The notes under the pieces are model-generated. The model did no database searches, was not told where the DNA came from, and saw only the letters and a program-made list of their open reading frames with translations. Shown one piece after another: positions 1-13,352 of a stretch of 64,000 nucleotides of DNA. This DNA is from Moniliella sp. 'wahieum' (Eukaryota > Basidiomycota > Moniliellomycetes > Moniliellales > Moniliellaceae): the NCBI GenBank assembly GCA_003971905.1, contig RSEE01000030.1, positions 320,001 to 384,000 on the forward strand, given 5' to 3'. A program made the position numbers and the translations under genes. Each line of letters begins with the position of its first letter. Within the stretch, counting starts at the first letter, position 1.

Positions 1-666
1 AAAACAGAGGGAAGGGACATACGAAGATCCAAATGACCAGAAAGAGGAAGATCATCATGTTACACCACCAGCCCTTTTGGCGGCGGGCCATCCGGGTCAT
101 CCTGCCAAAGTGGTCGATAGGGACGCTGTGGCACCCGAAAAAAGGTCGGTCTACAGCCCGGAAGGGACAAGAAGAAAGGGTTAGCAAACTGGTTTCCACC
201 AAATCGGTCGCGCTAAAACAACCAGAAGACGCACCAAAGAGCTCAAGTCGGTGTTCCCGTCGCGCACTTCGGATCCAATACCGGACGTAATATCGCGCAA
301 AAGCTTGACGCGCGCACTCAGGCCCTCGATTCGAGCATCGTTGCCCTCTTCCAATCTTCGGCGGTGCGTTGTTGGGCGTAAGAGCCCCAAGTCCCTGGCG
401 GTGGAGGGCTCCAGCATAGGGGGAGGCAGCGGAGGAAGCAGCACCATACGGTGCAGACGAGGACGACGCGCCGGCATAGGGTGACGAAGTGGTCGCGGCA
501 TTACCATAGGGGGCACCATAGCCGCGCGGCCATACCCGTAATTGCCATACCCATACCATACCCGTATCCAGCGTACGACGGAGACGGAGACGGAGACGGG
601 GCGGCGCCATACTCAGCAGCAAGCGCGTCCTGCTCGGCTCCGGGCGCTGCAGCGCGGCGCGGACAT
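1..666 (-). CDS. BET1: BET1-like SNARE protein (3' end cut by window edge, frame breaks)
   Basis: ER-Golgi SNARE of the Bet1/Sft1 group, acting in vesicle fusion in the early secretory pathway. The SNARE helix is clear on the minus strand at about 240-345 (LEEGNDARIEGLSARVKLL, then RDITSGIGSEVRDGN). An intron with a GTGCGT donor and CTAAC branch interrupts it after DLSSL. The second exon reads TDLFSGATASLSTTL and then GRMTRMARRQKG, followed by a hydrophobic tail anchor (MMIFLFLVIWIFV) that runs into the left edge without a stop. One base is missing near 105 (a run of C), so frames change between STTL and GRM. The N-terminal third is a Gly/Tyr/Ala/Ser-rich linker typical of fungal Bet1, also crossing frames. 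The start is taken as the ATG at 666 (MSAPR); this is moderately uncertain. The family call is firm and the exact exon borders are not. Confidence 0.8.
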
Positions 667-1038
667 GGCCTGGCTCCTCACCGGACAAAAGGCAAAGGAG
701 ACCTCGAGAGCAAGGCCAAGGTGGTAGCGCGTGGAATGTGGAGCTCTCGCGGATTTCCGCATCGTCCCGCCTCCAGGCCAGGGTGGCTTAGGGCAAGGAG
801 ACGCTCTTCGTACGTTACCTAAGCCATAACCCAGGCGTGGAGAGTAGCAATGCATGCATGACAATCAATGACGTTTGGCGTGATGCGTGACGGATGACGT
901 GGCGCTGGCTCCAATGAAATTGCCCGATGCACACCATCGGCAGCCACGGGCAACCAACCATCCAAGGCATTCGGCTCGGTTGAACGTTGAATCAACGGGC
1001 TGTTCTTCTCATTGCCCCCAGCCTCGATCGCCGCCGCC
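667..1038. promoter_or_regulatory. Divergent intergenic region
   Basis: This 372-base spacer lies between the BET1 start and an oppositely oriented gene, so it probably carries both promoters. It contains an AACGTT-centred near-palindrome at 979-996 (GTTGAACGTTGAATCAAC), which resembles motifs in other promoters of this window. No TATA box is obvious. Confidence 0.4.
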
Positions 1039-1669
1039 ATGAGCTCGCTCTCACCCCCTACATCGGTCCCCGACCTAGTGCAGGCGTACCTATCCTCCCC
1101 CGCTCCAAAAATTTGGGGTGACCACTGCCGAGGGCGAGGAAGTGGAAGCGGACAACGCCTACGTGGTGGGGGTGCACTCGGTCACCATCGACCACGTCGT
1201 TACCAGGCCCTCTGGATCTTCCACACCCTCACCTCGATGGCGCACATTGAGGCGCTCCCCTCACCCGAAACTACGCCGGGGGAAGACTCGGACTTGGCCT
1301 CCCGGAAAATCTGTATGAGTGGGGCGCGATCCAGCTTTCCCCCGAGGAGAGGGGCAGCTGGTGCCGTCGGTTGCGGTTGCGCTGCTAAAGGCGTTTGTGG
1401 GGGGGTTCAAACCGCGCGCAAATGGGGTCAGATGCCCCGCCCGCGTCGAACAGGGCGTCCGAGCTCCCCATGCCCTGAACTTTGAAGGGTCCCAGGCTCA
1501 TAGCCTGGCACCCTTCGTCCGCGCGTTCTGGCAGCACGCAGGCATCCCTGAAGATGTCATTCCGATCCAGTCGCAGCCGGCGGAGGAGGCCAATGAGGTC
1601 TTGTCCACCACGGCCTGGAGGCAATTTGTCCTGGCTATGCACGCAGCGCCGCAGGGTGCGGGACCATAA
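1039..1669 (+). CDS. Unrecognised protein of about 210 residues, broken by frame changes
   Basis: I do not recognise this family. The reading starts at ATG 1039 (MSSLSPPTSVPDLVQAYLSS) and moves through LQKFGVTTAEGEEVEADN, YVVGVHSVTIDHVV, RYQALWIFHTLTSMAHIEAL, PENLYEWGAIQLSPEERG and QLVPSVAVALLKAFVGGFK. It ends LSTTAWRQFVLAMHAAPQ before a stop at 1667-1669. These pieces lie in frames 1, 2, 1, 0 and 2 in turn, and each switch fits one small indel. Composition is protein-like throughout, with amphipathic helices and no signal peptide or membrane span. The gene is divergent from BET1. That it is one gene rather than two is inference. Confidence 0.5.
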
Positions 1670-2773
1670 GCACTCATGAGTGAGTACTGAGCATGGATCA
1701 GGGAACGAACGCGTCTTAATGCACTTGTATACCCTTCCGTTCCAGTATAAACCCCCGTAAATTGCATGATTGGTCTTTTTGTGATGCCGCTTGCCGTCAC
1801 CATTCTCAACTTCACTGAAGGCGACGACAGTCAGAATTGACTTCTTCGTTAAGACAGCAAAACCGAGCCGCTCTAATAGCGGTTTCCAGCCGGCCGTCCA
1901 TTCTACGCGTCCATGCATCATACACATCATGTGCATCATGGGCCGTTTGGAAATCACATTGACATTGTGTGTTGGCGTCAATTGGTAGGAGGGGCACGTT
2001 CTTCAAGGTTGGGTCCCCCTCCCCTCTCTCTGTGTGGGTGCCGGTTCCTTCTGACGTGTCTAGTGACTGGTTTTGAGGCCCTCAGGTGTGCATGTGACCT
2101 CAGGCCGCACACCTCACATGCTCACATCAGTCTTTTTGCTTGTGCGAAAATCGAGAGACTGTGTTCTGCAGTTGAGTACCTTGAGGATACTTGCATGGAT
2201 CCTTCGCTCAGCGTTCATAGCGCTCATCTGCCACCCTCCCAGTGCCCAGGGTCTAGCACCAGAGACCAGGTCATACCCCGCTTGTTGCGTTAAACACGTT
2301 AAACGTTAAGAACATGGCGATGATGCATGATGGCCGGAACTCTATACCATTCAGACATATCCGGAAGCTCCAGAAGGATGGAGCTGCATTGGCAACCCTC
2401 CCATCAGTGACGTCACCTTGTCACTTGGCGAATCCTTGAAGAAGAAGAGGCTTCGACACTTCTCCTTAATTGAGGCTTGGAAGTTGGTTGAGGCCTGAGG
2501 CCTGAGGGTACGTTGAGGCCTGAAGTGCAGCAAGGTTTGATTCACCCTCCGGCTATGGAGACCGCAATGGATGCTGAAGCCTATAGGACAGTGGCATAGG
2601 CGATCGATTGAGGGCGAGATACGCGTTGGTGGTAGGAAGCACACGGGACGAGAGCTACAGGAGAATGCTACTAGCCCCTGGCTTATACGTGGCTGCGCGC
2701 GCACCACCAGTCTTCAGAGCCAGCGGTGCTCGGGGCCAGTAAGACCGGAAGTTGCTCCACGGCCAGTCGAGCC

Positions 2774-2815
2774 AGTCACTAGTCACTAGTCACTAGTCAC
2801 TAGTCACTAGTCACT
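2774..2815. repeat. Heptamer array (AGTCACT)x6
   Basis: Six perfect tandem copies of a 7-base unit. Joined units create the palindrome ACTAGT followed by one C. A three-copy version lies at 9778-9798. Confidence 0.95.
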
Positions 2816-3000
2816 GTCGCAACACCTGACCCCGTCGGCTTGACCACGGAGACCAGCCATTCCTCAAGCTCAGAAGCCTCATCTCAGGCATCTCGTTGGT
2901 GGGTCCCACCTGTCGCGCGATCAACGTTCACACGTTCACGTTCATCGATCATCGTTCAACGCGATGAGTTGGTCAGGTTGAGATCTGAGATCGCTTTGAA

Positions 3001-3018
3001 CTTGAAGCTTGAAGCTTG
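3001..3018. repeat. Heptamer array (CTTGAAG), about 2.5 units
   Basis: Tandem CTTGAAG units, creating palindromic AAGCTT plus one G per 7 bases. Related arrays lie near 9926-9945, 53270-53296 and 60594-60608. Confidence 0.85.
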
Positions 3019-3584
3019 CCCCTTTTGAACGAGAACCGTCTGGCAAAGGGCCATACAAGGTTACGGATAGTGTGTTTGTGCGCCAAGCCGTTGCCGGTGG
3101 GATCCCCGACATCCAAAGACATGGAGCAGAAATGACTAACGAATAGTAAGAAACGACAGAGTCTATTACATGGCCAGTAACTTCCCGCTCTCGATATCCC
3201 CGACTCCGTCAATTGCGTGGGGGGGCTTCAATCGGGCAACTTCGGGCAGTTACTTGTTACTATTTGATGTGCGCCACATATTTGCATCGCCCAGACACTG
3301 CACCGCCCCTACTCGCGCTTGTACGTACTAGCTTTTGCTGGTTTCTCTATATACCCCCCAAACAGCACCAGTCAATCATTCTCTCCGCCCCCTTTTTACA
3401 CCTTCGCTGACACCCATACCCATACACTAGCTATATACCCACCATCATCAATCGCTCCCACTTCTTTTCCTTTGACACGTCCACGTGCAACACACCTTTG
3501 AGTACCAGTCTTCAGTTTTGCTCGTCCCCCATCATCACCACATCGCTCCCAGCTTGCCCATACTACTTTTTGTTCCCCCACGCC

Positions 3585-4645
3585 ATGACCACCAGCACCC
3601 CTACTGGAGAAACGCCAGCAACAACTCTCCCCAAGGTCCGGCGCCTCTCCAATGCTGTCTTAACCAAGATCGGGATCCATTCTCCTACTTCTCCGGAAGC
3701 ACGTGCGACCCAGCAGACCACCTCCCCTCCCATCTCGCCGCCACTCCCCCCTAGAGTATTTATCCCCTCTCAGGCGGACCCGATCAACCCATTCAACGTC
3801 CTTCATTTGGACGATGCAGATCTAGCCCATCCGACAGAAGATGGCGCTCTTCGCCGCTTATCCACGCGCGAGATCGACCCCCTCATTTCCCTTGGCACCG
3901 TTGTGAGCAACCAAGGGTCAGTCGAAACTGCTGTTGCATCGCCCACCACTCGCCAAGACGAGACTCGCCCTAGATCGCCTACTTCAGCCACCTTACCCAC
4001 TTCGCCCAAGCTCCGTCCTGGTCTTACCCACTTGCTTGATAGCGGCGATGTGTTACAGGACCATGTTTTGCGAACTGCATCATGGTTTACTCACCCGTCC
4101 GTCCCTGGGAGAAGCAAAAGCCCCCCTCAGCAACTGTCTCCCGATGGGGAACCGAATCATACTTGCCAAGCACGGCCTCCTTGGGCCGCCTCTCCGAGCA
4201 GATTACCAAGTGGCATGCCTCTAACGAAGGGCGCAACCACGCTGAAGCGCTCGCTTTCCGGATGCAGAAGGAGCGGGCCGAAAAGAAACAAGAACCTCGT
4301 CCCGCTCCCATACTGTCGCCGTTGGCACCTTCACTCGTAATGTCTCCCCCCCGCACAAAGAAGAAGCTCTACTTGATCCCACCGATCAACCCGTCCGTGC
4401 CTTCTCGATGGAAGCGGATCAGTCACCTCCTGAGAAAACCATTCTTGGCCGGCTTGCGGCGGGCGTCCCTCGATGTTCTTCATTTCGCACGGTCATCATC
4501 CGTAACCGAGGACAATTCCACCAAGGCCTCAACTGAGCGCTCCACGGTGGCCTCGTCGACTGCACGCCCTGTTTTGGAGCAGGAGAGGGAGAACGCGGCG
4601 GAGTCTGATCGTTCGGTTGCTCTCGTTGACGCTTCTTCACATTAG
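3585..4645 (+). CDS. Ser/Thr/Pro-rich protein of unknown function
   Basis: The start is the ATG at 3585 (MTTSTPTGETPATTLPKVRR), which follows a C-rich leader. The protein is low in hydrophobic residues and rich in Ser, Thr and Pro, so it is probably mostly disordered. Possible short folded elements are NPFNVLHLDDADLAHP and a Lys/Glu-rich helix near 4200-4290 (ITKWHASNEGRNHAEALAF, then RMQKERAEKKQE). One missing base near 4100 moves the frame at SWFTHPSVP/WEKQKPP. A second excursion at about 4340-4480 gives a better reading in another frame (KEEALLDPTDQPVRAFSMEA) before returning for the last residues. The stop is TAG 4643-4645. It lies upstream of the C2 gene on the same strand. No function can be assigned. 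Confidence 0.55.
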
Positions 4646-5201
4646 GTGTAACCGATGTTGTTGCCCGGGCATATATGTCAGGGCAATGATTTGTACACTG
4701 TTGGGTCGGTGCGCGCTTTTGGTTCGCTTCCTGCTATTGATGATGAAAAACACATTCGAGAGTGTCCTTTTTTGCCTTCTCCACAGATCTATCGAATGGG
4801 GCAACGCAGAGAACGACGCGCCATACAAGAATCTGGCCCATAGTAGAGCCAAAACGACGGAATGTGCGCTCATCAGAAAAGTACAGCCCATAGTGTGCAC
4901 ACGCGGCGGATCATCGATCGACAGCCTCGTAGGAAGAGATGGGGTATCTCCACTTGGGCGCCCGCCTGTTGGGCGAACCTTGGCGCCCAGGTCACCGATG
5001 AGGCCGGTGAGGGCTAAGCGAAATTCCACCGCAGCTGCGTTCCCAGCATAGCTGCACGGCCGGCACGGGGCCAGTGAGCCACCGCAGTCGCTGCGCTTCG
5101 TTCCACGGCGCTTTGAAATTTGAGCTCGCCGTGCCCGCCGTTCGCCCACCACCATCCAGCCCCGCCGCATCCAAACCACATCTACATCCACCTCCCTCGC
5201 C
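4646..5201. other. Intergenic region upstream of the C2 gene
   Basis: This 556-base spacer holds the 3' end of the Ser/Pro-rich gene and the promoter of the C2 gene. Just before ATG 5202 there is a CATCCACCTCCCTCGCC-type leader. A 219-codon open frame on the minus strand (4637-5296) is probably chance. Confidence 0.4.
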
Positions 5202-7283
5202 ATGCCCGATGACACGACGCCTGCCGCGGCCGGGGGCACGCTGGTATGTGTCGTGGACCATGCGCGCAACCTTCCCAACAAGCGCAGCATTGGCAAGCAG
5301 GACCCCTACTGCGTCCTCCGCCTCGCCCGCGAAGAGCGCCGCACCGAGACGGTCAAGCGGGGCGGCCAACACCCACGCTGGGACGCTCAGCTCCACTTTG
5401 CCATCCTCCCCAGCTCCCAGAATTCCGGGCCAGTCGATCCCATTCTCCTCTCGGTCTACGCTGATGACGCGCGCGACCCGAGCTCATCGGCCAGGGCACG
5501 CTCCCCTTAACGGACGCCCTCACCAAGGGGGAATTTGATACCTGGGTCACCCTCCATGCCCACGACAAACACGCAGGAAAGGACCGCTATGCCGGGGAGG
5601 TTTACGTCGAACTTACTTTTTACTCGTCGCGTGCCCCACCCCCAAGAAGAAGAAGAAGCCCAAGCCCAAGCAACGGCCGTGCCGGTGCCCTCACCCTCAC
5701 CCGTTCCTGGCCCGGGAACGAGCCCAGGACACATTTCCGTTCTGCGCACTCGCATCACCGTGACTCGTCTCTGCCGCCTCCGCCACAGCATCCATACCGC
5801 AACCGGTCCCCGCAGCCGCACAACTTTTCGCCGGCACCCAGCTATGCGACGCCCGCACGCATCCCCAACCTGCCCTGAGCAAGAGATCTCGGTGCGCCGC
5901 GCGGGCGGGCGCCCCCAATCATGGGTTGAAGCAGGACCTACGCTAATACAACCACCCCAGCCAATGGTAATGGCCGTCCCGTGTCGGCGTACGACCCTGC
6001 CGGCCCGTTGGGCGACTTTGGCCTGAGCCGATGCACATCGCCCTTCCACCGTTACGGGGGCGTCGAGCATGGCCAGGGATCCATTCCAGTGGCACCCCGG
6101 CCCCGCATCCTCTGCAGAGCTTCCTCGGCCCTTCGACCCTCGGCAGCAATGCGCAGGTCACGCTCCCTCGCACTCTTAATGCTATCCCCGTGACGGCCCC
6201 CCAGCCGGCCGCGCAGGGGCCTTACTACGCTGTGCCCCCCCCGCCCGGCAAGAGCCCCCGTGCAGCCTGCCCAAGTTTACCAGGCTCCGCAACTACACCG
6301 CCGCCGCAGGCGCCAGAGTATTACGCTCCGCCTCCCCCGGTGAGTCAGGAGTACTACCCGCCTCCCGTGGCATACTACCCGGATCAATCTCTCTGGCCTC
6401 CTTTCACCCAGACCAGTCGCTCGGGGTACTATCCCGGGTACTACGGCGGCAGCGCCAGCGCGTTTCCAGCGCCTCCGGTTGCTCCTGCGCCAGCGCCGGC
6501 TGCGGCCCAGGGCCCGACACGTCCTAAACCTCTCGTACTCATACCAGTCCTACCCAGTAGTCTCGGCGCCTCCGCCGGAGGAGTATGCTATGGCCCCGCA
6601 TGTGGCCCCCGCCCCCGCTGCTCTGCCCCTCCGCCGCAACCCGCCTCAACCGCAAGCCACACCCATCCCAGACCCCCGCCCCGCTCCGACGAAGCTCCAC
6701 ACCTCCTACGGCGCAGCGGAAACAGTACGCCGTACCCCGCAGCGTCCACACGACGTTACGAGCCTTACAAACTCCATTGCCAATGCATCTGCCGCACCGG
6801 CCACCGGCGCCGGCGCCGGCGCCCGCTCCCGCCCAGGTCCTTCCGCCGCCCGGGGCACCTTATTACCCAGGCCCGCTTCCCGCTCCTCCGCAGGCCCCCG
6901 CACGTACTTCTACCCCCCTGATGGGTAGAGAGGCCTACCCCCCGTCGCCTGTTCCCTATACTGGCTCCAGCCACTCTCACACTTCTCACCACGGTCCTTC
7001 CTCCTACCATGCCTCCCCGGCCTCCATTCATCCGTCTGCCACTCCGCTGCCTGCCTTGCCTGCCTGCCGGCGCTGCCAGTGCAGCCACAGCCGCAGCCGC
7101 AGCCGCAGCCGTCCGTGTCGCCGCAGCCACCAATGCCGGGGCAGTACTATTACCCGCCGCCGACGGGATACGCCCCGCCCCCTCCTGCCCCGACGCCGTC
7201 GGGGAGCAGCCGTCCGCTGCCCCCCCCCCCCAGCCCCCAGCCAGGCCGGGTACTATTACCCGCCCCCTGCTGCGGCGCAGTAA
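5202..7283 (+). CDS. C2-domain protein with long Pro/Tyr-rich tail, Inn1/Fic1-like
   Basis: The N-terminus (about residues 10-130) is a C2 domain: GGTLVCVVDHARNLPNKR, GKQDPYCVLRL, HPRWDAQLHFAIL, then ELIGQGTLPLTDAL and RYAGEVYVELTFYS. One C is missing in the run at 5477-5479, so the domain is split between two frames. The remaining 1.6 kb codes a low-complexity tail rich in Pro, Tyr and Ala with motifs such as YYYPPPTGYAPPPP, again spread over all three frames by indels. It ends PPPAAAQ at TAA 7281-7283. An N-terminal C2 plus proline-rich tail is the layout of fungal ingression proteins (Inn1 in budding yeast, Fic1 in fission yeast), which work at the cytokinetic ring. Assignment to that family is inference from layout; the C2 domain itself is clear. 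Confidence 0.75.
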
Positions 7284-7986
7284 CTAGTAACAGTCAACAA
7301 CAATGTTCACCCTTGCCCCCCTCTTCTCCCCTATCCATTCGCCCTCCCTCGGCTCTTGCACCTTTTGTTTTGCCCCTCTTTGTTCGTTTGCGCCACATCG
7401 CGCAGGTGGAAACTGATCTGGACCCCCTTTTCCGTGCTGTGGCAGATGACATAGGGATAGAGATATAATGCGTGGATTGGGCATGGCTGGCTTGGCTCCC
7501 CTTTAGCATGTCGCATTGTCCACCTAGCCTCAGTGGAACAGAAACGCCTGTTGGCGATGAAGTCACTAGTCAGCTTGTCGTGCATTGCTCGAGCTTTCCC
7601 GCTGTTCAGGTGACTTGGGGAGATGAAGGCGCAGGGTCAGCCCCAATAGCATTGCTTGAGAGGTCTACGTCGGCAATCCGGAATCAACCGGCAGGGGCAA
7701 TGGCAGGGCCGCTCCCACGCCCCAACGGCTGTGGTTGCTGCGGCGGCTGCGGCGGCTGCGACGAGTAAGAGCATCCGCACATTCCCATCTGGTGACACAT
7801 TCCATCAACACATCTGCATCCCCAACATGGAGTGGCAGGAGGCAGCTATCTAAAAACTAACGCGCAGAACTGGAAGTAATGGTTAAACAACCTAAAAGGG
7901 CATCATGATTGCGTCAACTCGGGAAGAGGGGTAAATGGGCTGCGCAACAATCAGTGGAGAGGAAGAAAAAGGGAGAAGTAACAAAG
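7284..7986. other. Convergent 3' region between the C2 gene and polyubiquitin
   Basis: A 703-base spacer between two convergent stops. It contains one short AGTCACTAGTCA element at 7561-7572 and a GGC-triplet-rich patch near 7735-7765. I see no gene. Confidence 0.5.
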
Positions 7987-10444
<2,458 letters not shown>

Positions 10445-10450
10445 TTAGAA

Positions 10451-10492
<42 letters not shown>

Positions 10493-12179
10493 CCCACCGG
10501 GCATACCTCCTGCAGGAGCCTTCTCCACAGGCGCGTCAACAATGCAGGCCTCCGAAGTTGTCAGAAGCGACGCGACACCCGAAGCGTCTTGAAGCGAGGT
10601 GCGAATCACCTTGAGCGGGTCCAGAATGCCCGCAGCGACCATGTCCTTAAATTCAGACGTGGCAGCGTCGTACCCATAGGCAAAGTCGTCCATATGCGAC
10701 TCGAGGAGGCGGCCAACAACGACCGAGCCCTCCTCGCCCGCGTTCTCGACAATCTGCCGCGTCGGCCGGGTAAGAGCCGCCTTGATAATCGAGACACCCA
10801 ACTGTTGGTCAAAGTTGGCCGTCTTGACCCCGGCCAGAGCCTGAGTGGCCTTGAGCAGAGCCGTACCACCGCCGGGAACAATGCCTTCTTCCACGGCAGC
10901 CCGAGTGGCGTTCAAGGCATCGTCGTATCGGTCCTTTTTCTCCCCGACTTCCACCTCAGATGAGCCACCGACCTTGATGACTGCCACGCCACCCGACAGC
11001 TTGGCCAGGCGCTCCTGCAACTTGGACTTGTCGTAGTCGGAGCTCGCTTCCTGGATTGCAGAGCGAATCTGCTCGGCGCGGTGGGCCAACGCATCCTTGT
11101 CTCCCGAGCCGTCAAGGAAGATGGTGTCCTCCTTGGAGACAGTAATCGAGCCAGCCTGGCCGAGCATGTCCGGCGTAGCGCGCTCCAGCTTGATGTCCAG
11201 CTCATCCGAGAAGACAGTACCACCGGTGAGGATGGCAAGGTCACCCAGGATCGACTTACGGTTGTCACCAAAGCCAGGGGCCTTGACGGCGCACACCTGC
11301 AGCTGCCCACGAAGCTTGTTGAGCACACGCCGCAAGCGCCTCCCCATCCACATCTTCTGCCACAATCAGCAGGGGACGGCGCAGCTGCGCCGACGCCTCG
11401 AGCGCAGGCATGATGTCCGCCAGCGCCGAAATCTTGTTCTCCGAGAAGAGGATCAAGGGCTTGTCAAGCTCCACCTTTTGAGTCTTTACATCCGTAATAA
11501 AGTAAGGGGAGATGTAGCCGCGGTCAAAGCGCATGCCCTCAGTAATGTCGATCTCATCCTCCAGGGTGCGACCCTCCTTGACGGTAATCACACCTTCCTT
11601 GCCCACCTTCTCCATGGCTGCGGCAATTAGCTCGCCCACATGCTTGTCTCCATTGGCCGAGATTGTGGCCACCTGGGCAATCTCCTCAGCCGTAGTGACG
11701 GGCTTCTTGTTCTCTTCCAGGAACTTGATCACAGCGTCCACCGCAGCCTGCGTGCCACGCCGAAGGTCCATTGGGTTGCACCCAGCAGCAACATTCTTGA
11801 CACCCTCGGCGTAGATGGCACGAGCCAAGACGGTGGCGGCGGTGGTGCCATCACCAGCGACCTCGTTGGTCTTGTTGGCCACATCCTGCACCAGCTTCGC
11901 GCCCAGGTTCTCAAATTTATCCTTAAGCTCAATAGCCTTGGCAACGGTCACTCCATCTTTGGTAATCTTGGGCCCGCCGAACGCCTGCTCGATAATCACG
12001 TTGCGGCCCTTGGGGCCCATGGTGACACTGACCGCGTCGGCGAGAAGGTTGACACCCTTGAGCATCGCAGCGCGGCCGGGGTTGCTGAAAAGCACATCCT
12101 TGTGCTGGGCAATGGGCGACGTGCTGAACGCACGCACACCACGCAGAGGCACCTTGGCAGCAGTACGAAGGAGGGACAT
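10445..12179 (-). CDS. HSP60: Mitochondrial chaperonin HSP60 (2-base deletion)
   Basis: Group I chaperonin of the mitochondrial matrix, folding imported proteins together with HSP10. It starts at ATG 12179 with a presequence ([20 protein letters not shown]). Hallmarks follow in order: [83 protein letters not shown], and the Gly-Gly-Met tail ([17 protein letters not shown]). The span is 1735 bases, while 578 residues plus stop need 1737. Two bases are missing after EALAAC at about 11324-11328, in a CA/TG run where VLNKLRG should follow. The frame therefore changes there and the gene appears as two overlapping halves. There are no introns. It is head to head with HSP10. This is an essential gene, so the deletion is most likely a sequence error. 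Confidence 0.97.
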
Positions 12180-12796
12180 GGCGACAGGCCTGTTGGAAGA
12201 AAAGCAGCGGAAGCTCTACTGTTCGTGCCGGTGGGAAGCAGCGGCGCTCGAAGATTATTACGAGCACCAAAAACGCCCAGCAGCGGCAATTCCCAATACT
12301 GCCCCCGTGCGGGCCTCTCCACCGAAGCGGAACGAATGTCTGGCTTGTGCATTGTGTGAGATGGGTATGTGCTGTGCAGATGGCCAGTGCGGGGGACCGG
12401 CAGTAACTAGCAGCTAGAACTCAGCCCTAACCGCCACTGAGGTCTGAGGCTGGAAAAGCGCAACCCAGGTTCTTCTCAGAACTAACACCGCGCGTCCAGG
12501 CCAGCAGCAGGTTGCCTGGCGCCAGCGACGGCATTCCCCTCGTCGACACCCTCCCTGCCTGGCTAGTGAATAGTGGCTAGAACTGGTACGGACCCGTACT
12601 GAGCGGCCGAGCTTCGAGCCTTTTGTCCCATCCATGGTTGGCTGGCCGGGTCAAGCCAATCATGCTCACGGGTCACGATCAATTTCATAATTGGTAGAAC
12701 ACCCCCGAGTCGTTCGGCGTACTTCCTTTCGTTCCGTTCCACTTGGCCAAGTTCTGTTCCCTTCTACCATCTGCCCCACCAACTTCCCTAGCTACC
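12180..12796. promoter_or_regulatory. Shared HSP60/HSP10 bidirectional promoter
   Basis: The two co-chaperonin genes start 617 bases apart, facing away from each other. TTC words at 5-base spacing occur near 12723-12740 (CTTCCTTTCGTTCCGTTCC), resembling part of a heat-shock element. I did not find three perfect alternating GAA/TTC units. Co-regulation by heat-shock factor is inference from the gene pair. Confidence 0.6.
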
Positions 12797-13184
12797 ATGG
12801 CATCCACGATCAAGTCGGTCAAGAACATTGTTCCGCTGCTCGACCGTGTGCTGGTGCAGCGCTTCAAGGCTGAAACCAAGACGGCCTCTGGCCTGTTCCT
12901 GCCCAGTTCCGCTACCCAGTCCCCTCTGCCCGAGGCCCATGTCCTTGCTGCCGGCCCTGGCGCAGTCACTGCCGAGGGCAAGCTGATCCCTGTCAGCGTC
13001 AAGGCTGGTGACAAGGTTCTTCTCCCTGGCTGGGGTGGTAACTCCATCAAGTGGGCGAAGAGGTGCGTCTTCCCCTTCTGTCCCCTTTGCCGCCATCAGC
13101 TCTGGTTCTGATTCACTCTTTTGTTCGTGGCAGGAGTACCTCCTCATCAAGGACAGCGAAATTCTGGCCAAGCTCAACGAGTAA
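12797..13184 (+). CDS. HSP10: Mitochondrial co-chaperonin HSP10 (one intron, one missing base)
   Basis: The lid of the HSP60 chaperonin in the mitochondrial matrix. It starts at ATG 12797 (MASTIKSVKNIVPLLDRVLV) and contains QRFKAETKTASGLFLP, the mobile loop region, and KAGDKVLLPGWGGNSIK. An intron at 13063-13133 (71 bases, GTGCGT donor, CAG acceptor) separates the final exon EYLLIKDSEILAKLNE, which stops at 13182-13184. The exon 1 end should read KVGEE, but a G is missing at about 13050, giving KWAKR. With that base the protein is 105 residues, the usual size. It is divergent from HSP60. Confidence 0.96.
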
Positions 13185-13352
13185 TGCGGTTTCCTTCTAC
13201 ATGCATTGATTTTGCACCGGAACCAGTCGTTTCCTCCCTGTTCCAATACACCACTCCATACCCACCCCTCGGCTTAGGGTGGGGTCTCAATATTCAATCG
13301 ACATCTAAAACAGTATTTGAGGAGCGCATTGGATTGGTGTGGTGTGAGTAAG

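Larger units (their letters stand above)
1670..3584. other. Gene-free 1.9 kb with short palindromic repeats
   Basis: I see no convincing gene here. The stretch holds CAT-rich near-repeats at about 1912-1940 (CATGCATCATACACATCATG), six copies of AGTCACT at 2774-2815, a cluster of ACGTTCA-like words around 2925-2965, and AAGCTT heptamers at 3001-3018. The last 200 bases before 3585 are C/T-rich with CACC/CATC words, as expected of a fungal promoter and 5' leader. Confidence 0.5.

Noticed and set aside
1385-1981. 198-codon open frame on the minus strand
   Set aside because: Overlaps the plus-strand gene ending at 1669 and includes CATCATG-type repeats translated as Met/His runs.
10445-12179. 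Programmed ribosomal frameshift in HSP60
   Set aside because: The site shows a lost dinucleotide in a repeat run, and similar losses occur in many unrelated genes nearby, so a shared technical cause is simpler.
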